Part shown: positions 1 to 6,544 of the stretch, piece after piece
How the letters are laid out: each line of letters begins with the position of its first letter
How positions within the stretch are numbered: the first letter of the stretch is position 1
From: Desulfobacterales bacterium
Lineage (GTDB): Bacteria > Desulfobacterota > Desulfobacteria > Desulfobacterales > JAFDCJ01
Reading direction: 5' to 3'
DNA: 16,992 bases
Assembly (NCBI GenBank): GCA_020345785.1
Contig: CP070771.1
Location: 5,441,483-5,458,474, forward strand
Program-made: the position numbers and the translations under genes
Notes under the pieces: model-generated
Databases searched by the model: none
Seen by the model: only the letters and a program-made list of their open reading frames with translations
Told to the model about the DNA's origin: nothing

Positions 1-150
1 TTTTAAATCCTCGAAATACGGATGTATTCCTGCGGTTTAAGGCCCACAAAGAAAACAAGATTAGACGGGTCATCCCGCTATGCGGGGAAACTCGGCCCCA
101 CCGCGATTCTTGTCCGCCTTTGGAGGGTTGAACCAAAATCCTTTTTTTGA
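1..150 (-). ncRNA. ssrS: Candidate 6S RNA (ssrS), 3' end off the left edge
   Basis: This stretch has no convincing ORF and reads as a structured RNA on the minus strand. In order, the minus strand shows ACAAGAAT, CGCGGT, a GC-rich apical hairpin (CCCGC-TAT-GCGGG type, around 77-95), TCTTGT able to pair with ACAAGA, then GCCTTAAACCGC (complement of 33-44) and a small ATCC/GGAT hairpin. That order resembles the closing half of E. coli 6S RNA, where GCCUUAAAACUGCG follows the apical arm and precedes a small hairpin. 6S RNA sequesters sigma70 RNA polymerase in stationary phase. The 5' end near 150 is a guess from the length of E. coli 6S, no promoter is obvious, and the 3' closing arm lies outside the window. 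It could instead be another structured leader or an intergenic repeat. Confidence 0.42.
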
Positions 151-224
151 GATGGCTTCTAACAACTGAAACCTGGGAATATTGGTTCCAGCCTGTCCGG
201 GTTAGGCTCAGGAGAGGAGTAAAT

Positions 225-431
225 ATGCGTGGAGCGTTTATTATCGGCCTTCTCATCGTATCCTTGATCGTTGGATGGTTGGTCATGAAAAATATGGGAG
301 TCGACAATTCGAGCGGCGTCACCGAAACCCAAACAAAAAAGTACATCGAAAAAGCGGAGAGCGCGGCCGATGATATGAACAAAAAACTGAATAACTTCAA
401 CAAGCGGGCGAAAGAGGCGGACGTTGATTAG
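225..431 (+). CDS. Small single-pass membrane protein (68 aa)
   Basis: This short protein starts at ATG 225, preceded by a good ribosome site (GGAGAGGAG, 211-219). The frame is open upstream to 147, but that extension has no ribosome site and reads as non-coding. Residues 4-22 are strongly hydrophobic and form one membrane segment. The remaining 45 residues are charged and likely helical (KKYIEKAESAADDMNKKLNN), consistent with a short coiled coil outside the membrane. No family is recognised. The gene converges with the molybdopterin oxidoreductase remnant, with 17 bp between the stops. The ribosome site and the membrane-plus-helix composition support a real gene, but its function is unknown. 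Confidence 0.6.
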   Translation: MRGAFIIGLLIVSLIVGWLVMKNMGVDNSSGVTETQTKKYIEKAESAADDMNKKLNNFNKRAKEADVD

Positions 432-448
432 GCCTGCGCTGGTGCTAA

Positions 449-754
449 TCAACTTTCCACCGCAACTTTATATACATACTTCACCCAGTCCGAGCCGTAG
501 TATCCCTCTGCAACCACCCGCAACGGAAACCCGTGTTTTTGGGGCAAATCTTCACCATTGACGCGATAGGCCAAAAATACCTTGTTCGAGAGAATATCCT
601 CCATGGGGAATCGCTCCACCTTTTCGTAATTTCCCACTGGCCCGCTGAAGCTGACATGGGTTGACCCGGGCCGAACGTTGGCCATTTCAAGTAGGGTCGA
701 TACAGAAACACCTTTCCAGCGTGCGTTGTAGGAAAAAACGAGAAAAGCGTGGAA
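449..754 (-). pseudogene. 3' remnant of a sulfite-oxidase-type molybdopterin oxidoreductase gene
   Basis: Read on the minus strand, the open frame runs from just inside a stop (755-757) to the stop at 449. It encodes about 101 residues beginning near NARWKGVSVSTLLE and continuing through VFLAYRVNGEDLPQKHGFPLR and VAEGYYGSDWVKYVYKV. These match the C-terminal third of the oxidoreductase molybdopterin-binding domain (sulfite oxidase/YedY type), which usually reads NAxWxGVxLxxLL, then LLAYxMNGxxLPxxHGxPLR, then GxYGxxxVKW. Everything before this is missing, including the cysteine that ligates molybdenum. Upstream lies the hsp20 terminator hairpin rather than the rest of the gene. An internal ATG at 685 exists, but any product would lack the cofactor site. 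I call it a truncated, non-functional remnant. Confidence 0.7.
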
Positions 755-779
755 TTAAACAGTCAATTCCACGCTTTTC
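731..779 (-). terminator. Rho-independent terminator downstream of hsp20
   Basis: A perfect inverted repeat of 15 bp arms (742-756 and 765-779, GAAAAGCGTGGAATT and its complement) encloses an 8-base loop. Read on the minus strand, the stem is followed by CTCG and a run of T (complement of 731-742). It lies about 140 bp beyond the stop of the Hsp20-like gene and is oriented to end that transcript. The frame of the oxidoreductase remnant opens inside this hairpin. Confidence 0.8.
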
Positions 780-919
780 AGTTCTTGGGCTATATCGAAT
801 ACTGACAGCCGTCTGATGGGCTCATCAGATTGATGTCTTCGAATCGTGATCAAAATCCTTTCCAAATGTGGTCGGGATTTCTTAGTTGTGTTGAAGTTTA
901 TAATGCTTTGCGGGACGTC

Positions 920-1222
920 TTATTCGACGGTCACTTTGTGTCCATGCAAGGTGTCCTTAAATGGAACGCTGATTCTCAACAGTCCGGAATCAAATTTTGC
1001 CTTGGCGCTCTCACGCTTAATTTCATGCGCAAGCATAAAGCAATTTTCATATCGAAAATCCTCGGCTTCGGCTTTGATACAAAAACCTTTATCACCCACG
1101 TCGAGATCAACGCTTTCCTTGGACGCTCCCGCCAAATCAACCCGGATGTCCAAACCGGTATCATCCTCATTGTGATTGACGTTGATCATGGGGACCACAA
1201 CTTGTTTTTTCTCTTGGGCCAT
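920..1222 (-). CDS. Hsp20/alpha-crystallin family small heat-shock protein (100 aa)
   Basis: The product is a short small heat-shock-type protein, expected to be a cytoplasmic ATP-independent holdase. Residues about 12-100 form an alpha-crystallin domain: GLDIRVDLAGASKESVDLDV, then KGFCIKAEAE, then the hallmark strand turn FDSGLLRISVPF near residues 78-89. ATG 1222 is preferred because AAAGGAGG (1231-1238) lies 8 bases upstream. A GTG at 1231 would overlap that site. The protein is short for the family: the N-terminal arm is only about 12 residues, and it ends at KVTVE with no visible I-x-I/V tail, the motif that normally locks oligomers together. It may form smaller assemblies. A strong terminator follows at 731-779. 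Confidence 0.82.
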   Translation of the reverse strand: MAQEKKQVVVPMINVNHNEDDTGLDIRVDLAGASKESVDLDVGDKGFCIKAEAEDFRYENCFMLAHEIKRESAKAKFDSGLLRISVPFKDTLHGHKVTVE

Positions 1223-1257
1223 TTTAGCCACCTCCTTTCTTTACGGGTAATAGATTT

Positions 1258-1285
1258 TTAGTAATCACAAATTCATCGAAATCAA
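1258..1285 (-). promoter_or_regulatory. Possible sigma70-type promoter of hsp20
   Basis: On the minus strand TTGATT (1280-1285) and TACTAA (1258-1263) are separated by 16 bases. Transcription would start about 30 bases ahead of the hsp20 start codon. The match is only moderate, and no sigma32-like heat-shock promoter was seen. Confidence 0.3.
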
Positions 1286-1449
1286 GAGATGGTTGCGGTC
1301 CCCAATCAAACAATTGCGCCTTCTATTTCATTCCAGCATCCAAAAACCCGATTAGGCCACGTATATCCTAAACCAAGTTCCTTGCACCAGATATCTCGTA
1401 TGAAAATTCATTTGACCTACGGTTATTTTTAGGTTGAAGTTAATCACTG
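1286..1449. other. Gene-free stretch upstream of hsp20
   Basis: I see no coding potential or structured element in this AT-rich segment. It is the left part of a gene-free gap of roughly 600 bp whose right part (1450-1803) is filled with palindromic repeats. Confidence 0.5.
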
Positions 1450-1522
1450 GTGGGAGTGGTTTTTAACCACGATTTTAGATGCTGGCCCAACTGAGTTAAT
1501 CGCGGTTACAAACCGCTCCCAC
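1450..1522. repeat. Inverted REP doublet (REPIN-like element)
   Basis: Two 25-base arms face each other: GTGGGAGTGGTTTTTAACCA... at 1450-1474, and the complement of 1498-1522, which reads GTGGGAGCGGTTTGTAACCG.... They match at 22 of 25 positions. Each arm has the classical REP layout: a GTGGGAG head followed by its own small palindrome (GGTT...AACC). A spacer of 23 bases separates them. Such doublets are usually mobilised in trans by RAYT (TnpA-REP) transposases; none is present here. Confidence 0.65.
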
Positions 1523-1564
1523 AACACCTTTAAACCGTGTTTAGATGCCAAGAAATTTGTGGTT

Positions 1565-1585
1565 CTCCCCTTTTTCAAAGGGGAG
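1565..1585. repeat. Short perfect hairpin CTCCCCTTT-TTC-AAAGGGGAG
   Basis: A 9 bp perfect stem with a 3-base loop is followed by GTTAGAGGGGATTT. From memory, sequences of this CCCCTTT/AAAGGGG kind recur in intergenic DNA of some deltaproteobacteria and other phyla, so I list it as a dispersed repeat rather than a terminator. That identification is inference. Confidence 0.5.
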
Positions 1586-1612
1586 TTAGAGGGGATTTCG
1601 TCTTCGATCAAA

Positions 1613-1640
1613 CTGGCCGCTCCGCGGCCAGCGGCGCCGC
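1613..1640. repeat. GC-rich adjacent palindromes
   Basis: CTGGCCGC (1613-1620) pairs perfectly with GCGGCCAG (1624-1631) across a 3-base loop. The 10 bp perfect palindrome GCGGCGCCGC (1631-1640) overlaps its last base. The GC content is far above the flanks, which suggests another repeat unit in the palindrome stack. Confidence 0.5.
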
Positions 1641-1746
1641 TGCTTGCCCTCCGTCTTGTCCCGTCGTGGCTCGCAGAGCGAAGTCGGAAGCCTGAAAGGC
1701 GAAGCGGGGACACCTGAAACCTTAAAAAATAAAAGCAATCGGCAAC

Positions 1747-1803
1747 ATCGACAACAACCTGCCCGCCATCGCGTGCTCAGGCGAAGCAGGCGGGATTGTC
1801 GAT
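1747..1803. repeat. Imperfect inverted repeat just beyond the DUF3604 stop
   Basis: ATCGACAA (1747-1754) and CCCGCC (1762-1767) are mirrored by GGCGGG (1789-1794) and TTGTCGAT (1796-1803), around a loop containing GCGTGCTCAGGCGAAGC. It begins 18 bases after the stop of the minus-strand DUF3604 gene, so it could stop that transcript. There is no immediate T-run, however, and the composition looks like a dispersed repeat. Confidence 0.5.
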
Positions 1804-1820
1804 ATCATGCAACTAAGCGC

Positions 1821-3962
1821 CTAGTCTCGCTCGACATAAACCGGGCTGCACCAGGCCATATGTCCGTCTTCCTGGACGACTTTAACGAAATAGGGTGTAA
1901 CTTTACCTTTTGGCGGGACAACCGTATGGCTCAGGGATAGATCCATCTGACGATTGGCCTCGGGATAGCGGCGAACGACGACTTTCAGTCCCAAGCCGCC
2001 GAAATCGCGTGATTCGGGTTTGCGATTCAATTGCGCCAGGTTGACCTCGACATCCCCCAGCCGCGAGGCAAACTTTAGGTGACCGCTTTTCCCGTCGCTC
2101 AGAAAAAGATCGATACCGTCGATGTCGCCGGTCGTGCTGGATTTAAATTGTACCTCGTTTTTACCCCTGTTAATGATTCCATCGGCCGGAGAGTCGAAGG
2201 CGAAGGTGGTCGCCCTTTCGATCTGGGTTCCCATGACAGAAATGGACCCATCCCAGGTAGCCCGTCGGGTTCGACCCCGCACATGCGACCCTTCCCAGCT
2301 GATGCGAATCCTATTCGACTGCTCGACCGAAGAGAAAGCTTGCGGCCGAACGGTGTGGATCACCTGTTGGCCTTCGTACAGCATGAGGGCCTCAGTGGGT
2401 GCGGTGCCGATCGCCCTGGCCTTGATATCCAGCGAATCAGACACCTTAAAGGATTTACCCATCGGGTTTCCAGCGGCATCAAACTCCAGGTAAATTCGAG
2501 GACCGGTGGTGCCGTAACAGCGCCGCTGCATGATTGCCTGGAAGAGGGCTTCACGGGTCAAGGATTCTGCCAGGATGCACGTAAGCCCTCCATATATGCC
2601 GAAAATACCTGCACCGGGGCCTTCCGCCCCCGGACGCCCCTTGTGCCCGTCACTGTTGCAGACGACACCTACCCGGTGACTCTTTTCAAGCGCATCCCAT
2701 AGCATCCACTCGAAAACTCCCCAGCAGGATTCAATTTCCACCACCGGAATCAGCTGTTCATCGAAATACCGTCGAATATCGGCATACCGTCCACCCACAT
2801 GGGGAATAAGGAGGGCACGGCCGTTTTCGCGCAGCCGTTCGAACAGGACATCGACGGGATGGGCCGGGCTCAGGGAATTCTCGGGGATTTCCGAAATTTG
2901 CCAGTGACTGGATCGAAAGATCGGCTGATCGTCATCGAGATAAATCACATTGTGATCTCCGCCGGATGACGTATTGCCGGACCATTCATAGCCGGGAAAA
3001 ACGACAAACTTACCCGGCACGTTAAACTCTTTTATGACCTCAGCCAGCCGCTGCCAGTCGCTGTCGGTCACCTGAAAATCATTGCCCTGATGGCTTATAA
3101 AATCAAGCCGCGCAACATCCCGGCCGAACCTGAAATATTCTTCCTCGGTACCGGTGCCGACCGTCGATTCTGTCTGGGCATGAAGATCACCCCAGAATTT
3201 TTTAAATTCGCGCCTTTCCTGTAACACAACACAGGGGTTGCTTCTGCAAAAAAGTCCCTCGGCCGTAACACTCAGCCTAAGGTCTCCCGGGGAGGTCGCC
3301 GTCAGTTCATAGCCGTCGAGGGCAACACCTGCCTGGCCCTCCGCCTCGATGACCGCCGCTTGCGGCGCCGGCGTCGGGTTGCCCCACGCGTCTTCGCCCT
3401 TGATAAAGATTTCCTTCTTCTGACCGACGACCATCTCCGATGGAGCGACACAAACCAGCCGAACGGCTTTGCCGGCAGCCACAGGAAAAACGGGAGATGA
3501 CGGGAGTCGCCTTACCAGCGCGGCATTGGTGGGATCCACCAGTACGCGAAACTCATGCGCCGACTCAATAAATGTTTGCGCACGGATACCCGGCGAGCCC
3601 TGGGACTGGTCTCCCAGAACCATCGTCACCGTATCACCGGGTCTGAGGTATCCGCCCTGAACATCAATTACCAAACACCAGTTCATCCAGGGGCGATGGT
3701 ATGCTTTTCTTTTAAACCGGACGCTCAGCTGGGCGTTGCCGGTTGTCCGAACCGTGGTGTAGGCAGGCTGATCGGGCCGATCAAGCTGCGGCACCTGCCA
3801 ATCGCTGGCGATCCGCTGGACCAGCATGATCGTCCCGCCATCGTCGATGCCGTAGTCGCCGACCGTGTAAGTCAGGGTCCATTGTCCGATGCTGCCGGCC
3901 TCCACGGCACCTCGCGGTTCTAATTGCAAGCTTCCCAGGCGCTTTTCGCTGATCGCATCCAT
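1821..3962 (-). CDS. DUF3604/PHP-like predicted metal-dependent hydrolase (713 aa)
   Basis: This large cytoplasmic protein has no signal peptide. Residues about 1-245 are beta-rich and likely form sandwich domains. Residues about 255-500 carry a PHP/DUF3604-type core: GDLHAQT at 258-264 (like the PHP GDLHxHT metal motif), EWSGN and GGDHNVIY at about 326-341, PHVGGRYAD at 387-395, NSDGHKGRPG at 436-445 and CYGTTGPRIYLEF at 482-494. Residues 500-713 are again beta-rich. The family is predicted to hydrolyse phosphoester or related bonds using bound metals; the substrate is unknown. ATG 3962 is supported by AAAGGAG about 11 bases upstream and by a promoter at 4019-4047. The gene stands alone on its strand, and the divergent ABC operon lies 620 bp away. 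Confidence 0.8.
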   Translation of the reverse strand: MDAISEKRLGSLQLEPRGAVEAGSIGQWTLTYTVGDYGIDDGGTIMLVQRIASDWQVPQLDRPDQPAYTTVRTTGNAQLSVRFKRKAYHRPWMNWCLVIDVQGGYLRPGDTVTMVLGDQSQGSPGIRAQTFIESAHEFRVLVDPTNAALVRRLPSSPVFPVAAGKAVRLVCVAPSEMVVGQKKEIFIKGEDAWGNPTPAPQAAVIEAEGQAGVALDGYELTATSPGDLRLSVTAEGLFCRSNPCVVLQERREFKKFWGDLHAQTESTVGTGTEEEYFRFGRDVARLDFISHQGNDFQVTDSDWQRLAEVIKEFNVPGKFVVFPGYEWSGNTSSGGDHNVIYLDDDQPIFRSSHWQISEIPENSLSPAHPVDVLFERLRENGRALLIPHVGGRYADIRRYFDEQLIPVVEIESCWGVFEWMLWDALEKSHRVGVVCNSDGHKGRPGAEGPGAGIFGIYGGLTCILAESLTREALFQAIMQRRCYGTTGPRIYLEFDAAGNPMGKSFKVSDSLDIKARAIGTAPTEALMLYEGQQVIHTVRPQAFSSVEQSNRIRISWEGSHVRGRTRRATWDGSISVMGTQIERATTFAFDSPADGIINRGKNEVQFKSSTTGDIDGIDLFLSDGKSGHLKFASRLGDVEVNLAQLNRKPESRDFGGLGLKVVVRRYPEANRQMDLSLSHTVVPPKGKVTPYFVKVVQEDGHMAWCSPVYVERD

Positions 3963-4018
3963 AACCGGTTGTTCTCCTTTCGCAAGTTTTTAGCAGATCG
4001 TATTCAAGGGCATTCTGG

Positions 4019-4047
4019 AATATACGGCAGCATGTTTAGGCTTTCAA
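4019..4047 (-). promoter_or_regulatory. Sigma70-type promoter of the DUF3604 gene
   Basis: On the minus strand TTGAAA (4042-4047) and TATATT (4019-4024) are exactly 17 bases apart. This predicts a transcript start near 4012 and a leader of about 50 bases before the ATG at 3962. Confidence 0.62.
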
Positions 4048-4078
4048 GCCGGAAATATCATGCAAGGCGCGCGGTATA

Positions 4079-4110
4079 CGGCGCACGGCTCACGGCGCAC
4101 GGCTCACGGC
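4079..4110. repeat. 14 bp tandem repeat, two perfect copies
   Basis: CGGCGCACGGCTCA occurs at 4079-4092 and 4093-4106, followed by a partial third copy (CGGC). Each unit looks like two related 7-base half-units. It sits in the gene-free gap 3963-4584, whose left part otherwise holds only the DUF3604 promoter. Confidence 0.85.
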
Positions 4111-4150
4111 AGATGGTATAAGGTATAGGGTTTAAGGTTAAAGGAGAAAG

Positions 4151-4190
4151 GCTGGAAAGCTGGGAGGCTGGGATGCTGGGATGCTTGGAA
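4151..4190. repeat. 8 bp tandem array, five units
   Basis: Five head-to-tail octamers read GCTGGAAA, GCTGGGAG, GCTGGGAT, GCTGGGAT and GCTTGGAA, with an exact period of 8. The stretch before it (4111-4150) is also low-complexity (GGTATAAGGTATAGGG-like), and so is 4235-4345 (GCCCTATGC/CCTTGCGCC-like). No gene is supported anywhere in this gap. Confidence 0.8.
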
Positions 4191-4354
4191 GCCCCGTCTA
4201 AGAAGTCGGGATGACCGATCGACTTATATAAAACGCTTTGCCCTATGCGCCCTGCCCTATGCCATTCTCATCTGCTCTATGCTTTTCTTTTGCCCTGCAC
4301 CTTGCGCCGTGGGCCTTGCGCCTTTGCCCGCTTCCTACCTTCTTTCCGTTGTCT

Positions 4355-4375
4355 TCTGTCATCTGTCATCTGTCT
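4355..4375. repeat. 7 bp tandem array, three units
   Basis: TCTGTCA, TCTGTCA and TCTGTCT follow each other with an exact period of 7. It closes the low-complexity part of the gap; ordinary promoter-like sequence follows at 4440-4580. Confidence 0.75.
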
Positions 4376-4479
4376 TCCGACACCTTGTGTGGAAGTTCAT
4401 GAAGTCCGAAGAAGTTTTTTATTCGATCAAACCGAATGGGATATATTCTCCTCACTGGAGACTGTCGAGTAAAACGACC

Positions 4480-4509
4480 TTGACAGGAATCGCGATAGTT
4501 GGTTATTAG
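4480..4509 (+). promoter_or_regulatory. Probable promoter of the ABC importer operon
   Basis: A perfect -35 hexamer TTGACA (4480-4485) is followed after 18 bases by TATTAG (4504-4509), a 4 of 6 match to the -10 consensus. The leader would be about 70 bases. No operator-like palindrome is clear. Confidence 0.4.
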
Positions 4510-4584
4510 ACTTCATTTGGATTAAGATTTTGCGGGCCGAATCATTCGTTTTGGTTTCAAACCACAATAAGAAAGGAGGAAGCC

Positions 4585-5568
4585 ATGTTATCGAATAAAC
4601 GCATCGCAATGCTGGTGGCGGTGTTTGTTATCGCCATCTTTATCGCCGACTCAGCCGCTCAAGCCGAGACCGACAAAATCAATTTCGGGTATCGACTTAC
4701 CATGGTGAGCATGATTCTTCTCCAGGGGAAATTCATAGAAAAGTACGATTTGGAAATGGATTCAAAACTGTTCACCACCGGCATCGAAATGCGCGAAGGT
4801 ATTATTACCGAAAAGGTTCACATCGGCGAGGTCGGCATCACCCCCACCTCGGTCGCACTGACACGCGCGGGCGAGGGACTTCAGGTTGTGGGGGTTTCCG
4901 AGTGGGGCGGCGGAAAATATCGCGTCATGGTAAAGACCGACTCGCCGTATAAGAGTATCAAGGACCTGGTGGGCAAAAAGGTGGCCATCAAAATCGGCTC
5001 GGGGTGCTACGTGGCCTTTTTGCTGTATATCGACAAACATGGTCTCAAAGAAAAAGACTTCAAGATACTGAACAGCGGCGACCAGGAAGCCATCGCCGCC
5101 ATGGAAGAGGGGTCGATCGATGCGGTCATCTACTGGGAGCCCGTCGTATCCGTTCTGGAAGCCAAGGGGATTGCCAAAGAATTGGCCAATTTTTCCGAAG
5201 TGGTGCGGAACCCGGTTTTTCTGATTACGCAGAAAAAATTTGCAGACAATAACCGCAGCGCCTTGGTGAAGTTCCTGGCAGCCTTTGCAGACGCGCAGGA
5301 ATTGATCATGACCGACCGCAGCACGGCAGCGGACATGGTGGTCAAATCCCTGGCCTCACACGGCCAAAAAACGGACAAGGCCGTCTATGAAAAAGCCTTG
5401 AGCCATTCAGTTTACGAGCCGTACCTGAAGCCCATGCTGATTGAGGATCTCAAGGAAAACTGGCAAACGCTGGTGCAAAAGGGCAAGCTTAAGGGCAATG
5501 AGCCCGATTGGAATGGCATCATCCACCCCGAATATCTCGAAGAGGCGATGAAACTAAGGGGGAAATAA
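4585..5568 (+). CDS. ABC transporter periplasmic substrate-binding protein, SsuA/TauA/NMT1-like (327 aa)
   Basis: This is the solute receptor of an ABC importer, exported to the periplasm. A Sec signal peptide spans residues 1-27 (positive N-terminus, hydrophobic core, likely cleavage after AQA). The mature part follows the nitrate/sulfonate/taurine binding-protein fold: INFGYRLTMV at the start, GEVGITPTSVALTRA near residues 77-91, SIKDLVGKKVAIKIGSG near 124-140, and AAMEEGSIDAVIYWEP near 172-187, the typical mobile-lobe segment. ATG 4585 has a strong AAAGGAGG site just upstream. It is the first gene of an operon with the permease and ATPase that follow. The ligand cannot be read from the sequence: sulfonate, taurine, nitrate, cyanate, thiamine precursors and aromatics are all handled by this class. 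Confidence 0.88.
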   Translation: MLSNKRIAMLVAVFVIAIFIADSAAQAETDKINFGYRLTMVSMILLQGKFIEKYDLEMDSKLFTTGIEMREGIITEKVHIGEVGITPTSVALTRAGEGLQVVGVSEWGGGKYRVMVKTDSPYKSIKDLVGKKVAIKIGSGCYVAFLLYIDKHGLKEKDFKILNSGDQEAIAAMEEGSIDAVIYWEPVVSVLEAKGIAKELANFSEVVRNPVFLITQKKFADNNRSALVKFLAAFADAQELIMTDRSTAADMVVKSLASHGQKTDKAVYEKALSHSVYEPYLKPMLIEDLKENWQTLVQKGKLKGNEPDWNGIIHPEYLEEAMKLRGK

Positions 5569-5587
5569 GCATAAAAGGGTTTACAGG

Positions 5588-5625
5588 TCCGGATTTGTCT
5601 TCAAACCGGATCCTTTCGCATTTTT
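5588..5625 (+). terminator. Hairpin between binding-protein and permease genes (possible partial terminator)
   Basis: TCCGG-A-TTTG (5588-5597) pairs with CAAA-CCGGA (5602-5610) around TCTT, giving 9 pairs with one bulged A. A T5 run lies at 5621-5625. A weak terminator or mRNA-stabilising stem here would make the binding protein more abundant than the membrane parts, as is common in ABC import operons. Confidence 0.45.
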
Positions 5626-5633
5626 GAATGGCA

Positions 5634-5665
5634 TGAACCTTAACCTGAACCCTGAACCTCTGAAC
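5634..5665. repeat. Degenerate TGAACCT repeat
   Basis: The units TGAACCT, TAACC, TGAACCC, TGAACCT, C and TGAAC run head to tail inside the operon, between the hairpin and the permease start. It resembles the period-7 arrays elsewhere in the window but is shorter and irregular. Confidence 0.6.
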
Positions 5666-5723
5666 GGTTTCATAAATTTAAACCGGATTACGTTTGAACT
5701 TGTCAGTGCAGGAGAGGACCAAA

Positions 5724-6533
5724 GTGAGCACACGCGCCTACCGTCAGACAAAGGAGCTGTTGTCTTTTATTTTCCCCATTATGGTTGCAATTGCAATTTG
5801 GGAGCTGATTTCCCGGCTCCAGCTTGTCAATCCCATATTGCTGCCTCCACCCTCGAAGATTTTCTTGCATACCCTATACCTTTTGAGTCCCAAGGGCGTG
5901 GGGGAGGTCAGCTTTTTTTTGGAAAGACACATGTTCATCAGCTTTTTCAGAATTATGGCAGGCTATCTCATTGCGGCCGTCTCCTGCACGATTTTGGGGC
6001 TTCTGATGGGCGTCAATAAACACGCCTATGCCTTTTTCAACCCGTTAATCATCCTCATCATGCCGATTCCAAGCCTTGCATGGGTCCCCGTGGTGATCCT
6101 CTGGCTCGGACTGGGCAACAAAACAATCGTATTTATCACGATGCTGGCCTCCATTTTCCCGATCATATACAACACCGCGGCGGGCGTTCGCAGTATGACC
6201 GTCAAACATATTTGGGCAGCCGAAATTATGGGCGCGACTCGCACGACCGTGTTTTTGAAAGTCCTTTTGCCTGGGGCAATGCCTTACATCATCGCCGGCC
6301 AGAAACTTGCTTTGGGGCGGGCCTGGAGAGCGTTGGTCGGCACCGAAATGGTGGTGGCAACCGGCTACGGTCTCGGTTATTTAATTTTTGAAGCCAGAAC
6401 CTTTATGGATACCGAGACGATGTACGGCGGCATCGCGATGATCGCGCTGCTCGGGCTGCTCATCGAAAAGGCCATATTCGGCAAAATCGAAAGAGTCACC
6501 GTCGAACGGTGGGGGATGAGCAGGAGCTTATAA
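5724..6533 (+). CDS. ABC transporter permease, SsuC/TauC-like (269 aa)
   Basis: This is the inner-membrane channel subunit of the importer. About six hydrophobic segments are seen, starting with LLSFIFPIMVAIAIWELIS. The sequence has the family's LLPPPSKIF stretch after the first helix, the PIPSLAWVPVVILWLGLG segment, and the cytoplasmic EAA-type coupling loop AAEIMGATRTT...LPGAMPYI near residues 165-189. I choose GTG 5724 because GGAGAGG (5711-5717) lies 6 bases ahead. A TTG at 5694 in the same frame has no such site. The next gene begins 11 bp after the stop, so permease and ATPase are almost certainly co-translated. Confidence 0.88.
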   Translation: MSTRAYRQTKELLSFIFPIMVAIAIWELISRLQLVNPILLPPPSKIFLHTLYLLSPKGVGEVSFFLERHMFISFFRIMAGYLIAAVSCTILGLLMGVNKHAYAFFNPLIILIMPIPSLAWVPVVILWLGLGNKTIVFITMLASIFPIIYNTAAGVRSMTVKHIWAAEIMGATRTTVFLKVLLPGAMPYIIAGQKLALGRAWRALVGTEMVVATGYGLGYLIFEARTFMDTETMYGGIAMIALLGLLIEKAIFGKIERVTVERWGMSRSL

Positions 6534-6544
6534 GGGGAAGCTAT

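Noticed and set aside
1..73. Short minus-strand reading frame ending GLKPQEYIRISRI at the left edge
   Set aside because: It is bounded by a stop within about 25 codons upstream and lies inside the candidate 6S RNA. No gene context.
147..224. Upstream in-frame extension of the small membrane protein gene (26 residues)
   Set aside because: No ribosome site, Trp/Arg-rich unlikely composition, and a strong site directly before ATG 225.
830..1261. 143-codon plus-strand frame across the Hsp20 region
   Set aside because: Shadow of the minus-strand Hsp20 gene, which has a recognisable domain and a ribosome site.
1444..1713. 89-codon minus-strand frame between hsp20 and the DUF3604 gene
   Set aside because: It is built from the REP doublet and other palindromic repeats; no ribosome site or homology pattern.
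2079..2702. 207-codon plus-strand frame
   Set aside because: Shadow of the DUF3604/PHP-like gene, whose motifs are clear on the minus strand.
4245..4509. Two overlapping plus-strand frames of about 75 codons in the 3963-4584 gap
   Set aside because: They consist of low-complexity repeat translation; no start signal or domain.
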